Of a DNA stretch of 40,025 bases, positions 26,396 through 35,445 are shown one piece after another. Source of the DNA: PALSA-1355 sp041499515 (lineage in GTDB: Bacteria > Planctomycetota > Planctomycetia > Pirellulales > PALSA-1355); the NCBI GenBank assembly GCA_041499515.1, contig JBGQKM010000010.1:1-40025 (forward strand). Direction: 5' to 3'. The notes beneath the pieces were generated by a model. It saw only the letters and a list, made by a program, of their open reading frames with translations, was not told where the DNA came from and did not search any database. The first letter of the stretch is position 1. Each line of letters opens with the position of its first letter. The position numbers and the translations under genes were made by a program.

Positions 26396-27463
26396 TCATT
26401 CCGGCAGTTTGAAATCGGCAATCCACAATTGGCTCGACCGGTCGGCCGTTCGATTACTGGTCCACATTAGTTGCTGGCCGTCGGGCGAAAAGACCGGCAA
26501 CACGTCGGCCGCCGGATGATCGGTGACCCGCGCGATTGGGCCCGGAGCGATCCGGCCGTCTTTGAGCTCATACTTCATCAGCCACAGGTCGTAATTCGGG
26601 CGGGCTTTTGGATCGGAATGGTCGGCGCCGGTCCAGATGAGGTACGGCTTCGTCGGATGCCAATACGGGGCCCAATTGACCCCTACGTTGTCGGTCAACG
26701 CCACGTCGTTCTGGCCGTCGATGCCGATCACATGAATCTGGAGCATCTCCCTCTGCTTCCGGTCGCTCCGATAAACGACCCATTTGCCGTCAGGCGAGAT
26801 GAACGGGCCGCCATCGTAGCCCGGGGCGTTGGTCAATTGTCGCACGCCGGTGCCGTCGGCATTCATTACGTACAGATCGGGGTCGCCATCGCGATCGCTG
26901 CAAAACGCGATCAGCTTTCCATCTGGCGAGTAGGCGCCCTCGGCGTCATAGCCCGGAGTGTTTGTGAGCTGCCGCAAGTGTTTGCCGTCCAAATCGCCTT
27001 CGAAAATATCCATGTGGGGATCGAAATCCCATTGATAGCGCCGATGCTTGCCGCTCTGGGCATCCTCGGCCTGTTGCTTCCGCGCCTGTTCCTCAGTCTG
27101 CGAAAGCTGTGGGTCGAGATGGCTGGAGGCGAAGAGCAGTCGCTTGCCGTCGGGCGAAAAATAACTGCACGTCGTCCGCCCCCGCCCGGTGCTGATGAGT
27201 TGCGGCTCGCCACCAGCCAGCGGTTGCTTGTAGATCTGATAGAAGGGATAGCCTTGGGGGATGGCCTGGTAAATGATGGTTTTTCCGTCGGGAGAAAAAT
27301 ATCCTTCGCCCGCCCGATCGAATCCGGAAGTGACTTGGCGCACGTGGCTGAGATACTTGCCCTCAACGGAATCGGCCGCCAGTCCGCGGCCCGCCAACAT
27401 GCCCCAGTTCGACAGCAAGCAAAGTGCCGCGGCCAGGGTCGAAACGAGCGTATGATGGGTCAT
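26396..27463 (-). CDS. Exported TolB-like beta-propeller (PD40) protein
   Basis: A 355-residue protein with a signal peptide (LVSTLAAALCLL to about AGRGLA) followed by PD40/WD40-like beta-propeller repeats. At least five copies of an SPDGK or SPDGQ turn mark the blades, for example YFSPDGKTIIY, YFSPDGKRLLFAS, YSPDGKLIAFCSDRDG and ISPDGKWVVYRSDR. Two blades share the segment RQLTN(T/A)PGYD. Such propellers bind partner proteins in the periplasm, as TolB does, but no tol gene is nearby, and it lacks the TolB N-terminal domain. The ATG at 27463 starts the signal peptide; a longer open frame upstream to 27679 overlaps the divergent adenosyltransferase promoter and looks non-coding. Confidence 0.8.
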   Translation of the reverse strand: MTHHTLVSTLAAALCLLSNWGMLAGRGLAADSVEGKYLSHVRQVTSGFDRAGEGYFSPDGKTIIYQAIPQGYPFYQIYKQPLAGGEPQLISTGRGRTTCSYFSPDGKRLLFASSHLDPQLSQTEEQARKQQAEDAQSGKHRRYQWDFDPHMDIFEGDLDGKHLRQLTNTPGYDAEGAYSPDGKLIAFCSDRDGDPDLYVMNADGTGVRQLTNAPGYDGGPFISPDGKWVVYRSDRKQREMLQIHVIGIDGQNDVALTDNVGVNWAPYWHPTKPYLIWTGADHSDPKARPNYDLWLMKYELKDGRIAPGPIARVTDHPAADVLPVFSPDGQQLMWTSNRTADRSSQLWIADFKLPE

Positions 27464-27677
27464 GGTGATTCGTTCTTGAAGGCCGGGCTTCATTGCTGAA
27501 GGATCTAGGCCCTCGGCTGGCGCTGAAAACCCAGCAGGCAGCGGCGGGGACCGAAAAACGTGTGGAGCGAATTGCGGCCGCTTCCACCGGCGCATTATAA
27601 CAATCGTCAGACCCACGAGCGACCACCGACGGCGGGTTGCTTCCCGTACGGCATTCCTCGAACCGAGCGGCAAATCC

Positions 27678-28229
27678 ATGAAAATCTACACCAAGACGGG
27701 CGATCGCGGCGATACGTGCTTGTTCGGCGGGCCGCGCGTCAGCAAAGACGCGCCGCGCATCGAGGCCTATGGCACGGTCGACGAGCTCAACAGCGTGTTG
27801 GGGATGGTCCGCGCCGAGGGCGTCGCGGCCGAGTTCGACGCGCTATTGGCGCAAATGCAAAACGAGTTATTCGCCCTGGGCGCGCAGTTGGCCACGCCCG
27901 ATCCGGCCGCACATCAGACGGCAATGATCGGCGCCGCTCAGATTCAAGGGCTCGAACAGGCGATCGACCGTTTCGAAAGAGATCTCGAACCGCTTCAACA
28001 ATTCATTTTGCCTGGGGGCACGCCGGCGGCCGCGGCCCTGCACTTTGCCCGCACGATCTGCCGCCGGGCCGAGCGGCGATTGGTGACGCTGGCGCATCAG
28101 TCGACCGAGCCGATTGCCGGCGAATTGGTGATCTATCTGAATCGCTTGAGCGACCTGCTGTTTGTGATGGCCCGCGCAGTGAATCGACAAGCCGGCTGTG
28201 CGGACGTGCCGTGGCAAAAGCCGGTGTGA
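27678..28229 (+). CDS. Cob(I)alamin adenosyltransferase, PduO type
   Basis: A 183-residue enzyme that transfers the adenosyl group of ATP to cob(I)alamin, making coenzyme B12. Family motifs are all present: KIYTKTGDRGDTCLFGG at the N-terminus for ATP binding, RIEAYGTVDELNSVLG, FILPGGTPAAAALHFAR and CRRAERRLV, with LNRLSDLLFVMAR near the end. This is the PduO/MMAB trimeric type, not CobA or EutT. No other cobalamin gene is adjacent. The gene diverges from the propeller gene, and 203 bases separate it from amtB downstream on the same strand. Confidence 0.94.
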   Translation: MKIYTKTGDRGDTCLFGGPRVSKDAPRIEAYGTVDELNSVLGMVRAEGVAAEFDALLAQMQNELFALGAQLATPDPAAHQTAMIGAAQIQGLEQAIDRFERDLEPLQQFILPGGTPAAAALHFARTICRRAERRLVTLAHQSTEPIAGELVIYLNRLSDLLFVMARAVNRQAGCADVPWQKPV

Positions 28230-28432
28230 TTACCGCGTCGAAAAACCGCCTGTGGCACTTTACGGACCAAGGCCTGATAGCTAGTCTGATTGCCTAAATA
28301 GCGTTTTGCTTGTCGCAATTGGGGCGTCAGGCCGTTTTGAAGCGACTGGCAGGGCATTGTGGTTGGTCTCGGCGGGCTAGTCACAAGGCCAGGCGGAATC
28401 GTGGGTTGCTCATCTCAAAAGGGAGAACTTGG

Positions 28433-29851
28433 ATGACGGGTGCAAAATGGTTCGTGGTAGCGGTATGCGCGTGGTTGGTATTGGGCGGGCCGTTTCACAC
28501 CCTTTTGGCTGATGACAAGCCGGCCGAAGAGACCGCGATCAAGGCGGCGACTCAGACGGTGCCGGCTGAACCCCTGCCCTTGGATCGGGCCGACAATGCC
28601 TGGGTGCTGACCTCGTCGGCGCTGGTGTTGCTGATGACGGCCCCCGGCCTGGCCATGTTCTATAGCGGCCTGGTCCGCAAAAAGAACGTGCTGAGCGTCA
28701 TCATGCAGTGTTTCTTCCTGATGGGACTGATGAGCGTCATCTGGGCGCTGTGGGGCTATTCGCTTTCCTTTGGCGGCGCCGAGGCATGGATCGGCAACGG
28801 CGACCATCTGTTCATGAAGGGGGTGCAGCCGGAGTGGCTCGATGGCAAGTCGATGATTCCCCAGCACACGCATTACAACATTCCCATGCTGACGCACATG
28901 TTATTCCAGGGGATGTTTTTTATCATCACACCGGCGCTGATCTGCGGAGCGTTTGCCGAGCGGATGAAATTCAGCACGATGGTTGTGTTTATGATCTTGT
29001 GGGGCACGTTGGTCTATTGTCCCTTGTGCCATTGGGTCTGGGGGGGCGGCATTTTGGCCTACCGAAGCCCGCACGCCGTGATGGGCGGGGCGCTCGATTT
29101 TGCCGGCGGAACCGTGGTGCACATCAGCTCGGGCGTTTCCGCCTTGATCTGCGCGTTGCTGATCGGTAAGCGGCTGGGATATGGCACCGAGCCGATGCCA
29201 CCGCACAACTTGACGTACACGGCCTTGGGCGCTGCGCTGCTTTGGGTCGGCTGGTTCGGGTTCAATGCCGGCAGCGCCTTGGCGGCCGACGGTGTCGCAG
29301 CCAGTGCCTTTGCCGCGACTCACTTTTCGGCGGCCGCCGGCGCGTTGACCTGGGCCGGAATGGAATGGATTATGCGCGGAAAGCCGACCGTGCTGGGCGC
29401 TTGCTCGGGGGCCGTGGCTGGGTTGGTGTGCATCACGCCTGCCTCGGGCTACGTATTGCCGATGCCCGCTTTACTGATGGGCGCAGCCGCCGGATTCGTG
29501 TGCTATCTTGCCTGCACCTCGTTGAAGTCGACGTTTGGTTACGACGATTCGCTGGATGCCTTCGGTGTGCACGGTATTGGTGGTACGTTAGGCGCGCTGT
29601 TGACGGGCATTTTCGCCACCCGCGCCATCAACGACCTTAACGGCGGCGACCCGATTGGCCTGTTCGAGGGGGGCAGCCTGCTTTCCGGACAGCTTGCGGC
29701 CACGGCGATCACTTGGGTGTTTGCCGCGCTGGTCACGTTCGTGCTGCTCAAGGTACTCGACGCCACGATGGGCCTGCGAGTGGCCACGCAGGAAGAATTG
29801 CAGGGCCTGGACCTGAACTCGCACGGCGAAGAGGGCTATATTTTCATGTGA
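28433..29851 (+). CDS. amtB: Ammonium transporter AmtB
   Basis: A 472-residue Amt/Rh-family channel that conducts ammonium across the inner membrane. A signal peptide (about residues 1-26) precedes an acidic linker and eleven membrane helices. The conserved pore histidines are His230 in VVHISSGVSAL and His380 in DAFGVHGIGGTLG. The loop APGLAMFYSGLVRKKNVLS is a family signature. GGGAG seven bases before the ATG at 28433 fixes the start. PII follows at 29952, and glnD follows PII, so gas channel, regulator and modifying enzyme are adjacent. PII normally plugs AmtB when nitrogen is plentiful. Confidence 0.96.
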   Translation: MTGAKWFVVAVCAWLVLGGPFHTLLADDKPAEETAIKAATQTVPAEPLPLDRADNAWVLTSSALVLLMTAPGLAMFYSGLVRKKNVLSVIMQCFFLMGLMSVIWALWGYSLSFGGAEAWIGNGDHLFMKGVQPEWLDGKSMIPQHTHYNIPMLTHMLFQGMFFIITPALICGAFAERMKFSTMVVFMILWGTLVYCPLCHWVWGGGILAYRSPHAVMGGALDFAGGTVVHISSGVSALICALLIGKRLGYGTEPMPPHNLTYTALGAALLWVGWFGFNAGSALAADGVAASAFAATHFSAAAGALTWAGMEWIMRGKPTVLGACSGAVAGLVCITPASGYVLPMPALLMGAAAGFVCYLACTSLKSTFGYDDSLDAFGVHGIGGTLGALLTGIFATRAINDLNGGDPIGLFEGGSLLSGQLAATAITWVFAALVTFVLLKVLDATMGLRVATQEELQGLDLNSHGEEGYIFM

Positions 29852-29890
29852 GCCTGGGAGCCAGGCATTGCAGCCGTTGCTGGATCCTAC

Positions 29891-29926
29891 AGTCTCGCCG
29901 CACGCCCCGGTGCGTGCGGCGAGACT
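29891..29926 (+). terminator. 15-bp hairpin between amtB and PII gene
   Basis: AGTCTCGCCGCACGC at 29891-29905 pairs perfectly with 29912-29926 across a six-base loop. Only three T bases follow, so it is a weak intrinsic terminator at best. It could reduce readthrough from amtB into the PII gene or protect a processed amtB transcript end. The PII start lies 25 bases later. Confidence 0.65.
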
Positions 29927-29951
29927 TTAACACCTTCTTGAGAGTCATGCC

Positions 29952-30290
29952 ATGAAAAAAGTCGAAGCGATCGTACGAATCTTCAAATTAGAAGACGTCA
30001 AGAATGCACTTTCCGCGGAAGGCATCCACGGCATGACGATTACCGACGTCAAAGGATTCGGGCGGCAAAAAGGCCATACCGAAATGTACCGCGGCACCGA
30101 ATACAAAGTCGAGTTCATCCCGAAGATCAAGATCGAGGTCGCCGTGACCGACGAAAGCCTGCAAGCCGTTTTAGACACCATCATGCGAACCGCTCAAACC
30201 GGCCAGATCGGTGACGGTAAAATCTTCGTGTCTGACTTGCAAAACACGATACGCATTCGCACTGGTGAAACAGGGGAACTAGCGATCTAA
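29952..30290 (+). CDS. glnB: Nitrogen regulatory protein PII
   Basis: A 112-residue PII signal protein, the standard length. It binds ATP/ADP and 2-oxoglutarate and regulates AmtB and nitrogen enzymes. Tyr51, the uridylylation site, is present in MYRGTEYKVEF on the T-loop. TDVKGFGRQKGHTEMY, KIKIEVAVTD and GQIGDGKIFVSDL (nucleotide-binding B-loop region) match the family. It is next to amtB, which favours a GlnK role, but sequence alone cannot separate GlnB from GlnK. GlnD encoded next can modify Tyr51. GAGA lies upstream of the ATG. Confidence 0.96.
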   Translation: MKKVEAIVRIFKLEDVKNALSAEGIHGMTITDVKGFGRQKGHTEMYRGTEYKVEFIPKIKIEVAVTDESLQAVLDTIMRTAQTGQIGDGKIFVSDLQNTIRIRTGETGELAI

Positions 30291-30377
30291 TGACGCGGCA
30301 CAGTTGCCAGGCGGATAGACTGCCCGAAGCGCCCCGACATCCGGCCGTCAGTGGCCGCCAACGTACGACGATCCGCC

Positions 30378-33041
30378 ATGTCCACTAGCCCAATTTTCCG
30401 CCAGTCCCTGCTGGAAGCGCGCGAGCGGCTGTTCCACGGACGGCAAGAAATCCACGAGCAGCACCTGGCGGGCTCGCCGGGCATCCAGATTTCGACCCGG
30501 CTGACTGAGCTGCTCGATTCGGTCGTTCTGGAACTCTACGAAGTCGCGCTGTCGGATCTTTGGCCCGAGGGCTCCGAGGAGTTTCGCTCGCAAATCGTGC
30601 TGGTGGCTCACGGCGGCTACGGCCGCCGCGACGTGGCGCCTTACTCCGACGTCGACCTGATGATCCTGTATGGGTCGGGAGCCGATAAGGCCGTGTTCCC
30701 GTTGGCCAGCCGGCTGCTGCGCGATCTGTCGGACGCACGGCTTGAACTGGGCCAAAGCGTGCGGACGCCCGACCAGGCCTGCAAACTGGCCGCCGAAGAC
30801 GCCACCGTCTGCACATCGCTGATGGAGGCTCGTTTTCTGGCTGGCAGCACGAAGCTATTCAAGACGTTCGCCGACAAGTTCCAGCGCCGCACGCGGGCCC
30901 GGTACAGGGCCCTGTACAAGTCAATTGAAGACGCGCGCCGTAAAGAACGTTTGCAGTACGGCGAAACCATCTATTTGCTCGAGCCAAACATCAAGCGGTC
31001 GCGTGGCGGCCTGCGCGATCTGCAATTGTTGCGTTGGCTCGGCTTCGCCCGCTACGGCGCCACCGATCCGGACGCCTTGCAACTTCTGGGGGCCTTGAGC
31101 AAGGAGGACCAGCGGACCGTGCGCGACGCGACCGAGTTTTTGCTACGGTTGCGCAACGAGATGCACTTTCACGCGGGGAAATCCAACGACGTATTGGATC
31201 GGTCGGAGCAACTGCGGCTGGCCGCGCTATACGGATATGAAGGAACCAGCGGCATTCTGCCTGTCGAGCAGTTCATGCGCGAGTATTTCCGCCATACCCG
31301 CGGAGTGCGAAGCGTGGTGAGCAACTTCGTGGCCAATTCCCGACCCGGCCAGGCCTGGAGCAGAGCATTGGACGCCGTTTTCAGCCATCAGGTTGCCGGC
31401 GATTACCGCGTCACGCCAAGCCAAATCGTAGCGACTCGGCGGGGACTTTCGAAACTGGAACACGACTTGAGCGAAGTGCTACGCGTGTGTGAGTTGGCCA
31501 ATTTGCACAACAAGCGCATCGCCCCCTCGACCTGGGAGACGGTGCGGGCGGCGGCGCCGCGATTCTCCGGAGAAGCCGATCCGGAGATAGCCCGGCAATT
31601 TCTGTCGCTCCTTTCGCAGCCCGGCCGCCTGGGAGAACTGCTGCGCCGCCTGCACGAATTGGGCGTGCTGGAAAAAATCGTGCCCGGGTTCACGCACGCC
31701 CGCTGCCTTTTGCAATTCAACGAATATCACAAGTACACCGTCGACGAGCATTGTCTGTTGGCCGTCGAGCGGGCCACCGAATTCATCGCCGATCCGAGCA
31801 TCCTGGGCCGCGTTTATTTGGGTGTCAAGCAGAAACGGATCTTGCACCTGGCCCTATTGATCCACGACCTGGGAAAAGGTTTTGCCGAGGACCACAGTGA
31901 CATCGGCCTGCGGATCGCTGAAGAAACAGCCCAGCGGCTGCGGCTGCCGTTGCGCGAAGCCGAAACGCTGAAATTTCTGGTTCACAAACATCTGATGATG
32001 TCGCACCTGGCCTTTTGGCGCGACACGAGCGATGATCAGCTCGTGGTGCGATTCGCCGTCGAGGTTGGTTCGCCCGAAGTACTGGACATGTTGTTTGTGC
32101 TCACGGCAGCGGACTTTGCCGCGGTTGGGCCCGGCGTCTGGAACAGTTGGAAGGCGGAAGTAGTCGCCGATTTGTACCAGCGCACCATGCAGCATCTGGC
32201 CGGCGACGCTCCGGCGACCGACTCCGCCGAGCGGCTCGAGCGGCGCCGTGCCGCCGTGCGGGCCTGCTTGAGAGACGAAAAGGACTCCAAGTGGTACGCC
32301 CGCCAGATCGACGCCTTGCCGCACGCCTATGCCTTCAACTCGCCACCGGAGCGGATCGCGGAGGAAATTCGCGACCTGCACAGCCTGACCCCGGGTGAGG
32401 TGCACGCCCGGGGGCGTTATTTGCCTGAGAGCCATGCCGTCGAATTCGTCGTCGGCACGCACGAGCAAATCACTCCCGGCGTGTTTCACAAGTTGACCGG
32501 CGCGCTGGCCAGCCAGGGCCTGCAAATCCTCTCGGCCGAAATCAACACCCTGGCCGACGGGCTGGTGCTCGACCGCTTTTGCGTGACCGACCCCGACTAC
32601 GCCGACCAACCGCCGCCGGAACGGCTCGAACAGGTTGCGGTCGCGCTGACTCAGTCTTTGCAATCGCCGCGAGGGGCGACGCCCGCTTTTCGCAAAGTCT
32701 GGCGCAGTGCCGCCAGCCGCGATCGAGCCGCGCTGAACAAACTGCCTACTCGCGTGCAGATCGACAATAGCACTTCCGATCGGTTCACGATCATTGACGT
32801 CTTTGCTTCCGACCGGATGGGCTTGTTGTTTACGATCGCCCGCACGCTGTTTGAAATGGACCTTTCCGTTTCCGTCGCCAAAATCGGAACTTATTTGGAC
32901 CAGGTCGTCGACGTGTTCTATGTCACCGATCAGGTGGGAGGCAAAATCATCGACGAGCAGCGACTACAACAAATCAGCGCCCGACTGCTGCAGGCCATCG
33001 ACACCATGGACGATGCCGCGGCAACAGCCGCCATGGGGTAG
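30378..33041 (+). CDS. glnD: Bifunctional PII uridylyltransferase/uridylyl-removing enzyme
   Basis: An 887-residue GlnD that adds UMP to PII Tyr51 when nitrogen is scarce and removes it when glutamine is abundant. Domains in order: nucleotidyltransferase with GGYGRRDVAPYSDVD (Asp91 and Asp93 as metal ligands), a GlnD PII-uridylyltransferase middle region, an HD hydrolase domain with HDLGKG (His496, Asp497), and two ACT domains (about 700-780 and 808-880) for glutamine sensing. Length fits the family. I chose the ATG at 30378; the GTG at 30351 adds nine residues. Its place after PII forms a complete control unit. Confidence 0.95.
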   Translation: MSTSPIFRQSLLEARERLFHGRQEIHEQHLAGSPGIQISTRLTELLDSVVLELYEVALSDLWPEGSEEFRSQIVLVAHGGYGRRDVAPYSDVDLMILYGSGADKAVFPLASRLLRDLSDARLELGQSVRTPDQACKLAAEDATVCTSLMEARFLAGSTKLFKTFADKFQRRTRARYRALYKSIEDARRKERLQYGETIYLLEPNIKRSRGGLRDLQLLRWLGFARYGATDPDALQLLGALSKEDQRTVRDATEFLLRLRNEMHFHAGKSNDVLDRSEQLRLAALYGYEGTSGILPVEQFMREYFRHTRGVRSVVSNFVANSRPGQAWSRALDAVFSHQVAGDYRVTPSQIVATRRGLSKLEHDLSEVLRVCELANLHNKRIAPSTWETVRAAAPRFSGEADPEIARQFLSLLSQPGRLGELLRRLHELGVLEKIVPGFTHARCLLQFNEYHKYTVDEHCLLAVERATEFIADPSILGRVYLGVKQKRILHLALLIHDLGKGFAEDHSDIGLRIAEETAQRLRLPLREAETLKFLVHKHLMMSHLAFWRDTSDDQLVVRFAVEVGSPEVLDMLFVLTAADFAAVGPGVWNSWKAEVVADLYQRTMQHLAGDAPATDSAERLERRRAAVRACLRDEKDSKWYARQIDALPHAYAFNSPPERIAEEIRDLHSLTPGEVHARGRYLPESHAVEFVVGTHEQITPGVFHKLTGALASQGLQILSAEINTLADGLVLDRFCVTDPDYADQPPPERLEQVAVALTQSLQSPRGATPAFRKVWRSAASRDRAALNKLPTRVQIDNSTSDRFTIIDVFASDRMGLLFTIARTLFEMDLSVSVAKIGTYLDQVVDVFYVTDQVGGKIIDEQRLQQISARLLQAIDTMDDAAATAAMG

Positions 33042-33059
33042 GCATCGCCGCGCGAGCGG

Positions 33060-34505
33060 TCACGGTGACGCTGTCAGGCCGAGCATTGCTTCGCGCCAGC
33101 GCGGTTCGAAGTCTTCCAACGGCATGGCCACCAATTGTTCGAAACGTTCGATGGCCGACTTACCCGAGGCGGTGGGATTGAGGTAGGCATCGAACTCTGG
33201 CGTGCCGAACACGCCCTGCTCGAAGGCCAGGTAGTAGGCCAATCCCCAGGAATACGAGTACAATCGCGGTGCAATTTGCCCGTTAGCCGCATGCGCCGAC
33301 AGAAAAGTTTCGCTCCGGGCCGAGAGCAGTGCTTTCAGTCCCAGAGGATTGGGCCCGCGCAGATCGCTCTGTAATTGTGCCAGCGCGGTCGGATGGGGCG
33401 TGTCGATGCGCAATGTGTCGGCTTCCAGCAACCCAGCCTCGAATGTTTGCGCCAGCCCCTCGTTGAGCCAGCGCGGCACGTCGTAGTTATGCCGCGGGTA
33501 GACGTATGATTCGAGGTACGCGTGAAAGGCTTCGTGCGCCAGTCGCGTAAACATCTGTCGCGTGACATCGTTGAATTTGGACGCGTTTTGGCGATCGAGC
33601 GCCGTGATTTTTCGCCGAACGGCCGTGCGCTGGTGATCCCACTTCTTTTGTTCTGCCAGCAGAATCTTGGTCCGCTCGGTGGCCGGAACTTCGTTCTTTT
33701 TCAAATCGTCGCCGAGTTGTTTGAGTCGCACAGGCGCTTCGGCCGAGAGGGCATCGAGCTCTTGTTTGACCTGCCGATGCTGCCGGTTGACGTGCGCCAG
33801 TTCGGCGTCGAAGCGATTCATGTCGCTACCGGCCAGGATCTCGTTCCTGTCGGTCAAAAACACCGCGGGGTTTTCGATCTCCAGTCCCAGTTCCTTGAGC
33901 GCCGCGCGATAGGCATCGCCAGAGCCGAAAATGCGGACGTGGACGCGTCCCGTTTCCGTGCGGCGCGGCGGCAGCAATTGGCGATAGGCCGCAAATACCT
34001 GTTCCAGACGCACGATCACGCGCCGTGTCATCGACTCGTCGGCGGTGCTTTCCAAGGAAAACCACTGGCCTTGGTAGGTCCACAGCAACAAGCCGTCGTG
34101 CCGGGTGGCGCTGAGCGGCAGGTTTTCCATCCGGCGACCTTCGATCCGCGCCCGTTGCTTGTATTTTTCCAGCCGGTTTCGCAGTTCTCGCTGCTGTTGA
34201 GGGTCGAGCCGGTCCCAACTGGCGATGGTTTTGCGATCGATGGGCCGCACGACCAGAAACATGGGTTTGCCGCGCGGCCGGCGGATCTCGATCAATTCGA
34301 TGCTCGAGGGACTCTCCGACTCAACGAGACCCTGATAGATCTTGCCGTCGGTCAAGACCACGCGGTCCATTGGCCACTCGCCGCCGGGCAAAGTGCCGGA
34401 CTCGACCGTCGTGCCGGCATCCTGAGCGGCTAGCGCGATCGGCGCGGCCAACGCCAAGCCGCCGAATGCGGCCAGCCCCCAGCAAGCTGTCCTGTGACGA
34501 ATCAT
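33060..34505 (-). CDS. Exported DUF1570-type peptidase
   Basis: A 481-residue protein with a signal peptide ending near ALAAQ. The C-terminal half contains a gluzincin-like zinc site: HEAFH (His324, Glu325, His328) with a third ligand in WLNEGLAQ (Glu349), the DUF1570 pattern common in planctomycetes. A central coiled coil (about residues 225-310, with HVNRQHRQVKQELDALS) separates it from an N-terminal beta domain with LTDGKIYQGLVESE. Probable metalloprotease of the envelope; substrate unknown. It converges with glnD, 18 bases apart. Confidence 0.82.
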   Translation of the reverse strand: MIRHRTACWGLAAFGGLALAAPIALAAQDAGTTVESGTLPGGEWPMDRVVLTDGKIYQGLVESESPSSIELIEIRRPRGKPMFLVVRPIDRKTIASWDRLDPQQQRELRNRLEKYKQRARIEGRRMENLPLSATRHDGLLLWTYQGQWFSLESTADESMTRRVIVRLEQVFAAYRQLLPPRRTETGRVHVRIFGSGDAYRAALKELGLEIENPAVFLTDRNEILAGSDMNRFDAELAHVNRQHRQVKQELDALSAEAPVRLKQLGDDLKKNEVPATERTKILLAEQKKWDHQRTAVRRKITALDRQNASKFNDVTRQMFTRLAHEAFHAYLESYVYPRHNYDVPRWLNEGLAQTFEAGLLEADTLRIDTPHPTALAQLQSDLRGPNPLGLKALLSARSETFLSAHAANGQIAPRLYSYSWGLAYYLAFEQGVFGTPEFDAYLNPTASGKSAIERFEQLVAMPLEDFEPRWREAMLGLTASP

Positions 34506-34602
34506 GCGGCTACCGTGCGGCGGTCGAAAAGCCCAAACCCGACTTCACCATCGCGCGCGGGCCCTGTTTTGTCAAGCGAATCGGCCCCGGAGCACGGTAA
34601 TG

Positions 34603-34716
34603 CTCGCGAGGACAGGACTCAAAACCGCACCGTCAAGCGGACGGTCCCAGTGGGCTTCGCGTGTTGGGCTCCGCGCTTGGAAAAAAGGCGGTCGGCCCAG
34701 GACTTGCGAGGACAGG
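34603..34716. repeat. 14-bp direct repeat, 100 bp apart
   Basis: CTCGCGAGGACAGG at 34603-34616 and CTTGCGAGGACAGG at 34703-34716 differ at one base. They flank a non-coding stretch between the PilZ gene and the DUF1570 gene. They might be regulatory half-sites or remnants of a duplication. Low certainty. Confidence 0.3.
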
Positions 34717-34718
34717 CT

Positions 34719-35171
34719 CTAGTAGCCCGGCGGGCTCAGGCACTCGGCTGCGTACGGGGGCGGATCGGCCGTTAAGCGTCCATAATCGGGCGTCTGAAGC
34801 CGGGCCATAAACCGCACGGCCACCAGCGTCAAAGCGCGGTCGGCCAGCAGCAGCGGCCGGTGGCGCACGACCGTCGCGGCGAAAAAAATCGGCGCGTCGG
34901 CTCCCATCGCTACGACAACGTTCTCCGTGGTGGGCGGCTCAGCGGCCACGTACGAAAGACCGCTGGGCGACAAATCCTTACAGAGCACTTGTTGGAACTC
35001 GCTTTCGCTGGGCAAGCTCCGATCGCGATAGGGCGCAACGAAATGCAAGCTTGTAAACTCGTGCCGATCGTTGTCGCGGCGCTCCGCCATCGTCTCAGTG
35101 CCTCGCTGGGCTTCGAGCACGTGGTGCACCAGCGCGTAGAAACTCGCATCCGAAGCAATCTGATGAGTCAT
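34719..35171 (-). CDS. PilZ domain protein, likely c-di-GMP binding
   Basis: A 150-residue cytoplasmic protein made of one PilZ domain. Both c-di-GMP signatures are intact: RDNDR at residues 32-36 (RxxxR) and DLSPSG at 66-71 (DxSxxG). PilZ proteins change motility, surface or polysaccharide functions when c-di-GMP binds; no cyclase, phosphodiesterase or flagellar gene lies in this window. A short helical N-terminus (FYALVHHVLEAQ) precedes the domain. The ATG at 35171 has AGG nine bases upstream; the longer frame to 35225 is unsupported. Confidence 0.8.
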   Translation of the reverse strand: MTHQIASDASFYALVHHVLEAQRGTETMAERRDNDRHEFTSLHFVAPYRDRSLPSESEFQQVLCKDLSPSGLSYVAAEPPTTENVVVAMGADAPIFFAATVVRHRPLLLADRALTLVAVRFMARLQTPDYGRLTADPPPYAAECLSPPGY

Positions 35172-35376
35172 TGCCGACACCTGCGAAAAGTTCGGACCAA
35201 GAATACGCGGAACACCGGCCCGCAACGTCCAAAGAACCTATCACAAACCTATCTTGAAAACCTGGACCTGGCAAAGAATAATCCCCACCCAAAATGCGGT
35301 TTTTTCGGCCCCAGCGGTTGCATCACAAACACATGACTGCGGGGACCCTGGCGAAGATCCAATCAGGCCGTCAAGC

Positions 35377-35411
35377 AAAAAAGCCGGCTGCCCCTATCGA
35401 GGGCAGCCGGC
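35377..35411 (-). terminator. Intrinsic terminator of DUF3500 gene
   Basis: Read on the minus strand, an 11-bp perfect stem (GCCGGCTGCCC with its complement, 35383-35393 and 35401-35411, loop of seven) is followed by six T bases. It lies about 35 bases beyond the stop of the DUF3500 gene and should end that transcript before the PilZ gene. Confidence 0.85.
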
Positions 35412-35445
35412 GGTGAAGTTTTACGCTCGTTCGGATCAGCAGAGA

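Noticed and set aside
28300..28432. A sigma-54 type promoter before amtB
   Set aside because: TGGCAGG is present but the required GC at the -12 position is missing or at the wrong spacing, so I do not call it.
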